DNA of 7,263 bases, from positions 1 through 7,263 of the forward strand of contig CALETX010000144.1 of the NCBI GenBank assembly GCA_937920455.1. Direction: 5' to 3'. This stretch comes from an uncultured bacterium (GTDB lineage: Bacteria; Verrucomicrobiota; Kiritimatiellia; UBA8416; CALETX01). Numbering within the stretch: position 1 is the first letter of the stretch; each line of letters starts with the position of its first letter. The notes beneath the pieces are model-generated. The model worked only from the letters and a program-made list of their open reading frames with translations. It was not told the DNA's origin and did not search any database. The position numbers were made by a program, and so were the translations under genes. This document shows positions 1 to 5,527 of the stretch, in pieces.

Positions 1-809
1 TTGGCCACTTTGGCATCTGCCGGCGCAGCTCTTATCTCAGGCGCAAGGTTGGTCGCGGTTTCGGGAGATGGATCATACAAATCCAGGACACGTCCCCTCA
101 CATAAACCATCTGCGGCTGATCCGAGGCATTGACCACCTCGACATCAGCATCTAGATGCATGCGACGTGTAGAGGTGCGAACGAATACATCTTCGATGTA
201 CACGCGCGGCAGTATCCGCAGCTCTGCCGGCTGGTAGATCCCGATACGGCCCTGATTCATGGAGCAGGGCATAAAGTGTTCGGGATGCCCCCAGAGCCAG
301 CCCTCGCCTACGCCGTCTTTCCAAATGCACTTGTTGTCGCGCCGCACCACCGACGCATTTACCATGGCCAGGGCGATCTGGTTTTTGCCGGCGCGGAACA
401 AGCCGTCCGGGACCGTCCAGGAAAAGGGCACCTCGCCCCCGTAGTGTTCGGCCACAGGGTGGCCGTTGATGAATAGTTTTTTGTAGAAATACGCTCCATG
501 GAAGACGAACTTGAAAACCTTATTTACGTCTTCCGGTGAGATTTCGATGTCGCGCACGAGCCAGGCGCTGTCGTGCTTCTGGTCAGTCCAGAAGGCTGGC
601 GCAGTATAAACTTGCCATCCGGCATTTGTATCGCCCACGCCTTCCGGGACGGTGGTGGCGTTCGTCAGCACGGCGCCTTCGACAGGCAGGAGGTGCCACT
701 CGCCCCACAGGTCTATCCCTTTACGTCCGGCAGTTTCATTCGGTATGGCCCATGTCCATGATGCGCTAAGTAGGGCGGCCACTAATACTTTCTTGAGTGC
801 TTGTTGCAT
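1..809 (-). CDS. GH2-like secreted glycoside hydrolase, 3'-truncated by window edge
   Basis: The frame is open from the ATG at 809-807 to the left edge, giving 269 codons with no stop, so only the N-terminal part is present. Residues 1-21 form a likely Sec signal peptide: a short basic n-region (KK at 6-7), a hydrophobic core (VLVAALLSA) and a cleavage site after TWA, so export is expected. Residues about 30-200 look like the sugar-binding beta-sandwich of GH2 enzymes (beta-galactosidase, beta-glucuronidase and relatives). They show a W-x-V-Y-x-A-P-A-F-W stretch near 65-74, AWLVRDIEI at 82-90, FHGAYFYKKLFINGHPV at 103-119, and a GKNQIALAMVN strand at 141-151. Residues about 203-230 resemble the start of the next Ig-like domain. 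The catalytic TIM barrel would lie outside the window, so substrate and activity cannot be judged. The start is supported by AGGAGG at 817-822, seven bases upstream. A 277-base gap separates it from the uroD-like gene, so it probably has its own promoter. Confidence 0.8.
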   Translation of the reverse strand, partial: MQQALKKVLVAALLSASWTWAIPNETAGRKGIDLWGEWHLLPVEGAVLTNATTVPEGVGDTNAGWQVYTAPAFWTDQKHDSAWLVRDIEISPEDVNKVFKFVFHGAYFYKKLFINGHPVAEHYGGEVPFSWTVPDGLFRAGKNQIALAMVNASVVRRDNKCIWKDGVGEGWLWGHPEHFMPCSMNQGRIGIYQPAELRILPRVYIEDVFVRTSTRRMHLDADVEVVNASDQPQMVYVRGRVLDLYDPSPETATNLAPEIRAAPADAKVA

Positions 810-816
810 TGTTCTG

Positions 817-822
817 CCTCCT
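817..822 (-). promoter_or_regulatory. Shine-Dalgarno site of the GH2-like gene
   Basis: AGGAGG on the minus strand lies seven bases before the ATG at 809. This is close to an ideal match and spacing, and it fixes the start of the truncated gene at the left edge. Confidence 0.8.
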
Positions 823-850
823 GTCTTCTTGTCATGCCGGCTATTGGTGC

Positions 851-874
851 ATGGTTTTAGGAGAATCCTACCAT
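851..874 (-). other. Inverted repeat in the leader of the GH2-like gene
   Basis: Read on the minus strand, ATGGTAGGA (874-866) pairs with TCCTA (862-858) and CCAT (854-851). This gives nine base pairs with a three-base loop (865-863) and a three-base bulge (857-855). If transcription starts at the TACACT promoter the hairpin would sit at the very 5' end of the message, where such structures can protect mRNA. It has no U tract and so is not an intrinsic terminator. It could also be a protein-binding site in DNA. Confidence 0.35.
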
Positions 875-888
875 TAGAGTGTAAAAGG

Positions 889-918
889 CCTATACCCTTT
901 TTGCGCAAAACATGTCGC
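889..918 (-). promoter_or_regulatory. Candidate promoter of the GH2-like gene
   Basis: On the minus strand GCGACA (918-913) shares four of six bases with the sigma-70 -35 consensus. TATAGG (894-889) shares four of six with -10, and the spacer is 18 bases. An alternative -10, TACACT, lies at 883-878; its -35 would fall on the proximal direct repeat, as in activator-dependent promoters. Either choice leaves a leader of roughly 60-75 bases before the ATG at 809. The location between genes and the overlap with the repeat array support a promoter, but the hexamers are individually weak. Confidence 0.4.
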
Positions 919-928
919 TTTTTGCGCA
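897..928. repeat. Pair of 11-base direct repeats 21 bases apart, candidate activator site
   Basis: CTTTTTGCGCA occurs at 897-907 and again at 918-928, an exact match of 11 bases with a start-to-start distance of 21, two helical turns. A second exact repeat, AGGCCTAT, occurs at 886-893 and 928-935, offset by 42 bases (twice 21). Tandem same-orientation half-sites 21 bases apart next to the -35 are the known arrangement of AraC-family activator sites such as araI1-I2. That this array binds such a protein is inference; no regulator gene is in the window. Confidence 0.5.
899..910. promoter_or_regulatory. 12-base palindrome, candidate operator
   Basis: TTTTGCGCAAAA is a perfect palindrome with a central CG step. 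It lies between the candidate -35 (918-913) and -10 (894-889), where a bound repressor would block polymerase. A central CG is typical of LacI-family operators. It overlaps the proximal direct repeat, so it may instead be incidental to an activator half-site. Confidence 0.4.
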
Positions 929-1086
929 GGCCTATTGCGACATAAGGAGGGAGGAACACAGAACGTGGCACTCGAAAACCATCATGGCTCACACGGTTTA
1001 GCCGTCCCTCCCCGAATAATGGTTTGAGATGGTGATGAAAGATCTTCGCGCCTGATCACAGCTCGATTCCTTCACTCCTGTCCGTT

Positions 1087-2064
1087 TCAGGCATAAATTC
1101 CTTTACTCCGCCAGACATCCAGGATCAGTTCGTAGCGCTCAAGCCTCATTCCAGTATAAATGCAGTTGGACGTTGAGAAAATGTAGCCGCCGCCCGGCAT
1201 TCCGTGCCTCAGTGCATATTCGGCTGAAGCTATGCATTCCTCTTCTGTGCCAGTGTCGAGCAAGCCGCAGTTCACGTTACCCATCAGTGTAATCTCGCCG
1301 CCGTACCGCCGCTTGATCTCGGCAATGTCTACACCGCCCTGCGGGTCGAGGGAGTGAAGAGCATGGGGGCGTGTAGCCACGATTTGGTCCACGATCGGCA
1401 TAATGTTGCCGTCTGTGTGTTTGATTACGTATAAGCCCATGTCACGGCATGCTTGCACCAGACGTGCCAGGTAGGGCGTGACAAACTCGGAGAATTGGTC
1501 CGGACTCATGAACGGCCCTGTGTTAAAGCAGTAGTCACTGCATGCTCCGATGCCGTCCACTCCGATATTCATAAAGTGTCGCTCAAGCCGACGAATGGCA
1601 TCATCTGTTGCCCGACTGGCCTCTGCTTTCAGACCGTCGGGATCGTCCGACATGCGGTAGCAGAAATCGGTCAGCGTTCCGCCACTTGGGAGGGCGAAAG
1701 TCGGGTCGCAGTATACCATCAGGAAGAATTCGTTGCCCGATTTGTCGCGGATACGCCGGACCAGCGCAGCTAACTCTTCGTCGGGCCAACCGCTGGGCGG
1801 ATGAACGAAAATGGCCGAGTGCTCAAGGCGGCGCGCGCACTCGATGTATAGGTCGGCGATGTCCTGGCGATGAAGCTCGCGCTCTTTTTCTGTCGCCTGC
1901 GCCCATTGAGGATAGCAACGTTGCTGGGGGTGAACCTTTCCGACAAGCTCCATTGTCAGAAAGAACACCAGTTCAAAATGCGGAACCCTTTGCCCCGGAA
2001 TCGGCGGACGACGTTCCAGCGCATGAATTACCTGTTCGCGTGGTGTCATTCGCTCCTCGGGCAC
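1087..2064 (-). CDS. UroD/MtaA-like family protein, possible methyltransferase
   Basis: This 325-residue protein has the overall signature of the uroporphyrinogen decarboxylase superfamily, in the branch near corrinoid and coenzyme M methyltransferases rather than HemE. It starts with MTPREQVIHALE (6-17). The middle has YCFNTGPFMSPDQFSEFVTP (178-197), then KHTDGN (215-220), SLDPQGGVDI (238-247), LMGNV (260-264) and GGGYIFSTSNCI (291-302). The RQAGRY motif of true HemE is absent, so haem synthesis is unlikely. In MtaA-type enzymes zinc is held by His-x-Cys plus a later Cys; here His216-x-Asp218 and Cys301 sit at matching places, a variant set. No signal peptide is seen, so it is cytoplasmic. 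The GTG start at 2064 has AGGA ten bases upstream. An ATG at 2049 has GAGGAG only three bases away and is the alternative. It follows the GH32-BNR gene by 22 bases, so co-transcription is likely. Substrate unknown. Confidence 0.85.
   Translation of the reverse strand: MPEERMTPREQVIHALERRPPIPGQRVPHFELVFFLTMELVGKVHPQQRCYPQWAQATEKERELHRQDIADLYIECARRLEHSAIFVHPPSGWPDEELAALVRRIRDKSGNEFFLMVYCDPTFALPSGGTLTDFCYRMSDDPDGLKAEASRATDDAIRRLERHFMNIGVDGIGACSDYCFNTGPFMSPDQFSEFVTPYLARLVQACRDMGLYVIKHTDGNIMPIVDQIVATRPHALHSLDPQGGVDIAEIKRRYGGEITLMGNVNCGLLDTGTEEECIASAEYALRHGMPGGGYIFSTSNCIYTGMRLERYELILDVWRSKGIYA
2053..2058 (-). promoter_or_regulatory. Purine-rich site that leaves the uroD-like start open
   Basis: GAGGAG lies three bases before the ATG at 2049, closer than usual for a Shine-Dalgarno site. 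The upstream GTG at 2064 instead has AGGA (2078-2075) with a ten-base spacer. Neither is clearly better, so the protein could be 325 or 320 residues; the conserved part begins at the ATG. Confidence 0.35.
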
Positions 2065-2086
2065 AGGTTGCGTTTCCTGCGAACGC

Positions 2087-3271
2087 TCACCGTGAAGTGA
2101 CCTTCAGCCGCATGACCCATACGCTCTTGCTCTCCTCCGAATCGTCTGGAATGGCGTGCCAGCCGTAACCGATTCGGTCGTAAATGAGAAGCAGTGTGTT
2201 CCCGTCAAGCGGCAGGATTTCCGTATAGCTGGAGGTGAAGCCGGTCCTTTCGAGCTGTCGCAACCGGTCAGTGCTCTTCAAGCCTTCGAAAGTATCCGGC
2301 TTGTCCCAGAGTTTTCGCGTATCTGGTTCAATCTGGTCAACCGGAGCGACTAACGCATTGTGCGTGGCAACAATGTCCAGAGGCTGCCATTCGCGGCCCT
2401 CGCCGTCGGCGCTAAACCAGACGTAAATGCCCGGCCGCCCGCCCGATAAGGCCACCGTGCCGTCGTCCAGTACAGCCAGGCTGGGTTCCACCGACTTGGG
2501 GCCGATGAGCTCAGCCGCCGTCCAGGTAAGCCCGTCGTCACTGCTGAAGGCGCGCCCATAAGAAGTGTATGAATACAGCCTGAACACGCACATCAGACGT
2601 CCGTCCTTCAGGCGGCAAATCGCGGATTCGCAAGGCCCTTCACTGCCTTCCAAAGGACAATCCGCTCCAGCAATAATGGAACGAATTTTCCACGCCACAC
2701 CGTCAGCGGACTCAGCCAGAACCAGTGAACACCGTCGGTCGCCCTGGAATTGTCCGTAGAGGGTCGTCAGATACTCCTTGTTCTTCCCTCGCACAACCTG
2801 TCCATTGAAAACAAAACCAGCCGCCCCGGCAATCGGAGATGTTATGTGGCCGCCGGTGGGCGGTCGCGGCCAGCCGGTGACCGTGACGCCTGAAGCACTA
2901 TAGGAAAGTTCGCCGTCTGGAGATATGAGGTTGTATGGCGCGCCTATTTTATCCGGGCCCAGCATGCGCAAGTAATAGGGGAGAATTAAAGCCGATCCAT
3001 CATTAAGGATCAGATAGTTCAGACCGCCGTCTCCGATCACACGCGCTTCATCCCAGGAGAGTCCGCCATCCCGGGATCGCGATAGAAAGCAGGGAGAAGC
3101 GCTCACATGGATGTCGGGATGGGCGTGCATCACCGCCCAGAGCGTACCGTTTGGCTGCCGAATCAACGATGGGAACCAGCAAAACCAACGACTGCGCTTT
3201 ACCAGCACAGGCTTCGACACTTCCACTTCCAGTCCAGTCAACTTGATGCGCTTCTGCGTGATCTCTTCCAT
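2087..3271 (-). CDS. BNR/sialidase-like protein, possible separate product from internal start
   Basis: This is the C-terminal 394 residues of the long GH32 frame, listed separately because the sequence supports an independent start. ATG at 3271 is preceded by AAGGAGGG seven bases upstream, the best ribosome binding site in the window. The product has the usual length of a stand-alone BNR-repeat protein. It has two clear Asp-boxes (SRDGGLSW and SSDDGLTW) and two degenerate ones near ESADGVAW and WFSADG, with repeated W-strand patterns typical of a six-bladed propeller. I do not see the F/Y-R-I-P motif of classical bacterial sialidases, so sialic acid cleavage should not be assumed. No signal peptide follows Met751: made separately it would be cytoplasmic, made as the fusion it would be exported. 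Whether one or two proteins exist is not settled by the sequence. Confidence 0.5.
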   Translation of the reverse strand: MEEITQKRIKLTGLEVEVSKPVLVKRSRWFCWFPSLIRQPNGTLWAVMHAHPDIHVSASPCFLSRSRDGGLSWDEARVIGDGGLNYLILNDGSALILPYYLRMLGPDKIGAPYNLISPDGELSYSASGVTVTGWPRPPTGGHITSPIAGAAGFVFNGQVVRGKNKEYLTTLYGQFQGDRRCSLVLAESADGVAWKIRSIIAGADCPLEGSEGPCESAICRLKDGRLMCVFRLYSYTSYGRAFSSDDGLTWTAAELIGPKSVEPSLAVLDDGTVALSGGRPGIYVWFSADGEGREWQPLDIVATHNALVAPVDQIEPDTRKLWDKPDTFEGLKSTDRLRQLERTGFTSSYTEILPLDGNTLLLIYDRIGYGWHAIPDDSEESKSVWVMRLKVTSR

Positions 3272-5521
3272 ATCTCTACCCTCCTTCTCAGAACCGGCCG
3301 CTTTCGGCCACGTGCTTTTCAGTTCATGGACAGTCAGTTTCCGGAACGTACAACTTCCCTTCTTCGCAAAGACAACCACGGAGCGTTCCTGGGGCGGCAG
3401 AGCGACAAAGAGGGGCCAGGCCGCCGCGCCATCATGGGCAAAAATCTCCAAGGATGTGCGGTCCACCACGATCCGCAGCCGAATGCGCCCATTCGTCAAG
3501 GGGAACCGCGGCGAACGGTGCCCAGGTCCTTCCCAAACCAATTGCCGCGCGTCCTGGTCATACGCCAGACGAATCCCGCGGATCGCCAGGCCCGCATAAC
3601 CGGCCTCGCCGATTTCCAACTCGGCCTCAATGTCCAGCAGCTCGGCGTCAACCCCCTCTAGGATTCTCTCGGCATCGCTGACGGACAGGTCCGTCCATTC
3701 GTGCTTCCGCGCGCGCAATGTCTCCAATTCCTTCACTGGCCAGGCGAACATTCGAATCCCAGTCTCCGTGGTCCGCAACGATAATTCGCAAGGCAAAGTC
3801 ATCTGGCCGAGGGCCGGCAGACCGGGCGCATCGAGCGAGTTCCAGCGACACACCTGGATGACTCGTCCGTCCGGCGCGTGATTGAATGTCTGCGAGGGCA
3901 TTCCCGCATATTCGCTATGTCGGTGCACCCACTCCCCTTCAAGGTTGAACTTGCGGCCATCGAACGCGCCTACGCCATAGGCCCCTCGCGCCAGGACAAC
4001 CCATTTCCTGTTTCCCGGATCTCCATCCACCGGCAATTCGAACATGTCGGGACATTCCGCGCTCTCCGGTATGAACAACTGGCTTTGCCATTCCCATTTC
4101 TTGAGGTCCGGCGAGGACAGGAAGGCAAAGTCCCTTCCACCCAGGTAAAGGAGCATGACCCAACGCTGTGTCGGTTCGTGCCAGAAGACCTTCGGATCGC
4201 GGTTATGGTTCCTGATGGTGCCAAGAACCGGATTGCCGGCATACTTCGTCCATGTCTGCCCCCGGTCATTGCTGTAGGCCAGGCAAATAGTGAAATCGTG
4301 ATCGGCGGAGGCGTCCGTGTTTCCCCCGGCGGCCGTGTAGATAAGGACCAGGGGCTTTTCCGAGCCGGCGGCAAAGCCGGTGGTGTTGTTTTCGTCCACC
4401 ACGCCGGAACCGGAGTAAATCCATCCCAGTTCGTCGGCCTCCAGCGCGAAATCCCTCTCCCGCCAGTGGAACAAATCCTTGCTGACGGCATGTCCCTGGA
4501 TGGAATGGCAACTACACTTGCCGTAAGGATTATACCCGAAGAACAGATGGTATTCTCCCTGGTGATACATCAGCCCTACCGGATCGTTCTGCCAACCCCA
4601 ACGAGGGGAAAAGTGGAACTGTGGCCGATGGGTTTCCTGGTACAGGTGCTTCGGCAGACGCATGGTCGGGCCTTGTTCGACCGTAAACGGTTTATCGTAT
4701 TCCTCGATCTCGATCTCAAGCGTTTTTCCCTTCCACGCGCTCACCCTCCGGTTGGCCCACACCGCCGGCTCGTCTTCGGCCAGACGGATGTTTATGTCGT
4801 CCACGAGTTTTCCGTCCACACGGAACAGCATATGGCGGGTCGGGGCGTTGAAATCCAAAGGCAGATATAAGTACTCGCTATCGATGCGGTAGTCCTGGCG
4901 GCGACTGGTGGATCGATCGCTCTGGACGATGCGGTCCGCCATGATGCAGGAAATGTCGTAATAGACGGAAGGAAGGGGCTCGTCAACGAACTCGATGTGA
5001 GCTGTCTTTCCCAAAAACTCCGTCACGTCCAGCGAACGCCATCGCCAGCCGCCGAATCGCCCATACCCGCTTGCCGTGCCGATGACCCGACCATCCACGA
5101 GGACATCCATGCGGATCCATTTGGGGCGGTTTGAACCGCACAAATGGGCGTTGATGTACTTGCGTTGGATGACGAAGGGCGGGGAGATGAGCTTGCCCGT
5201 AGCCCGCGGCGATCCATGGCCGCTGTTGGCAAACCTCTTGTCCAGGGCGCCGCTGAGGTTGATGCGCGGATCCTGCTCTGGGAGCAGACCCTCAACCGGG
5301 CCGCTTCCGAAGGCGTCGCCTTCGGTCTTCCAGCCGCCCCAATCCTCGCCGGTAAAATCGGCGATGACAATGTCCGGCTGCTGTTCCTCCGCCCTAACGC
5401 TGCTCATCGGCAACATCGTCCATGCCAGCATCAATCCGGTCAGAAGTGTCGTTGGCCCAAGGCGCAATCGACGCCTACCGCTCCTCTCCGTGCTGCGCCA
5501 CACTTCTGCCAATGACAACAT
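2087..5521 (-). CDS. GH32 fructan hydrolase fused to a BNR/sialidase-like domain
   Basis: The single frame encodes 1144 residues. Residues 1-44 form an export signal: an Arg-rich n-region (RRRLRL), a hydrophobic core near 24-42 and VRA before the cleavage point. Residues 48-200 match the N-terminal domain of bacterial levanases (IADFTGEDWGGW, GSGPVEG, KYINAHLCG), and 210-275 the adjoining DUF4980-like domain. The GH32 five-bladed propeller spans about 300-590. It has nucleophile Asp313 in WQNDPVG, YSGSG at 369-373, RDP at 441-443 and acid/base Glu489 in AECPD. A C-terminal beta-sandwich follows, with DRTSLEIF at 687-694, ending at HELKSTWP (732-739) where GH32 proteins usually stop. Residues 751-1144 are a BNR/sialidase-like propeller with Asp-boxes SRDGGLSW (816-823) and SSDDGLTW (993-1000). 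Met751 has its own Shine-Dalgarno site, so two proteins may be made. Expected role: release of fructose from levan or inulin outside the cytoplasm, though several sugar-binding residues are changed. The start lies six bases after the upstream GH32 stop, with GGAGGGAG nine bases before it. Confidence 0.85.
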   Translation of the reverse strand: MLSLAEVWRSTERSGRRRLRLGPTTLLTGLMLAWTMLPMSSVRAEEQQPDIVIADFTGEDWGGWKTEGDAFGSGPVEGLLPEQDPRINLSGALDKRFANSGHGSPRATGKLISPPFVIQRKYINAHLCGSNRPKWIRMDVLVDGRVIGTASGYGRFGGWRWRSLDVTEFLGKTAHIEFVDEPLPSVYYDISCIMADRIVQSDRSTSRRQDYRIDSEYLYLPLDFNAPTRHMLFRVDGKLVDDINIRLAEDEPAVWANRRVSAWKGKTLEIEIEEYDKPFTVEQGPTMRLPKHLYQETHRPQFHFSPRWGWQNDPVGLMYHQGEYHLFFGYNPYGKCSCHSIQGHAVSKDLFHWRERDFALEADELGWIYSGSGVVDENNTTGFAAGSEKPLVLIYTAAGGNTDASADHDFTICLAYSNDRGQTWTKYAGNPVLGTIRNHNRDPKVFWHEPTQRWVMLLYLGGRDFAFLSSPDLKKWEWQSQLFIPESAECPDMFELPVDGDPGNRKWVVLARGAYGVGAFDGRKFNLEGEWVHRHSEYAGMPSQTFNHAPDGRVIQVCRWNSLDAPGLPALGQMTLPCELSLRTTETGIRMFAWPVKELETLRARKHEWTDLSVSDAERILEGVDAELLDIEAELEIGEAGYAGLAIRGIRLAYDQDARQLVWEGPGHRSPRFPLTNGRIRLRIVVDRTSLEIFAHDGAAAWPLFVALPPQERSVVVFAKKGSCTFRKLTVHELKSTWPKAAGSEKEGRDMEEITQKRIKLTGLEVEVSKPVLVKRSRWFCWFPSLIRQPNGTLWAVMHAHPDIHVSASPCFLSRSRDGGLSWDEARVIGDGGLNYLILNDGSALILPYYLRMLGPDKIGAPYNLISPDGELSYSASGVTVTGWPRPPTGGHITSPIAGAAGFVFNGQVVRGKNKEYLTTLYGQFQGDRRCSLVLAESADGVAWKIRSIIAGADCPLEGSEGPCESAICRLKDGRLMCVFRLYSYTSYGRAFSSDDGLTWTAAELIGPKSVEPSLAVLDDGTVALSGGRPGIYVWFSADGEGREWQPLDIVATHNALVAPVDQIEPDTRKLWDKPDTFEGLKSTDRLRQLERTGFTSSYTEILPLDGNTLLLIYDRIGYGWHAIPDDSEESKSVWVMRLKVTSR
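3279..3286 (-). promoter_or_regulatory. Strong Shine-Dalgarno site inside the GH32-BNR frame
   Basis: AAGGAGGG on the minus strand, seven bases before an in-frame ATG at 3271, encodes part of the S-E-K-E-G-R-D linker. Such a match at ideal spacing, exactly where the GH32 fold should end and the BNR domain begin, is unlikely by chance. An out-of-frame TGA at 3290-3288 lies just upstream of it. Confidence 0.7.
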
Positions 5522-5527
5522 CCCTGT

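Larger units (their letters stand above)
810..1086. other. Non-coding gap with regulatory structure
   Basis: This is the only sizeable gap in the window. Its left half (about 850-945) is dense with repeats and probably carries the promoter of the GH2-like gene; those parts are listed separately. The right half (945-1086), just downstream of the uroD-like stop, shows a loose inverted repeat. AAACCAT at 976-982 pairs with ATGGTTT at 1019-1025, and GGCT at 986-989 with AGCC at 1000-1003. On the minus strand the outer stem ends in only a short T run, so it is a poor candidate for an intrinsic terminator. No convincing gene was found on either strand. Confidence 0.6.

Noticed and set aside
883..902. 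AAAAGG/CCTTTT stem followed by T residues as a plus-strand terminator
   Set aside because: Only two GC pairs, and no plus-strand gene upstream needs it; it overlaps the promoter array.
976..1025. Inverted repeat downstream of the uroD-like gene as a terminator
   Set aside because: The stem is interrupted, has few GC pairs, and is followed by only a short T run on the minus strand.
965..1027. Plus-strand 20-codon frame (GTG start) preceded by AAGGAGGGAGGA
   Set aside because: The purine run is attractive, but the peptide is tiny, resembles nothing I know, and lies in a gap between genes on the other strand. Chance is the better explanation.
1087..2064. Annotation as HemE, uroporphyrinogen decarboxylase of haem synthesis
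   Set aside because: The N-terminal RQAGRY motif is missing and the KHTDGN region fits the methyltransferase-related branch.
1608..2168. Plus-strand open frame of 186 codons opposite the uroD-like gene
   Set aside because: Shadow of the minus-strand gene, with Arg- and Pro-rich low-information content and no motif.
3878..4870. Plus-strand open frame of 330 codons opposite the GH32 domain
   Set aside because: It lies wholly inside a well-supported GH32 coding region on the other strand and has no recognisable domain; long antisense frames are common in GC-rich genes.
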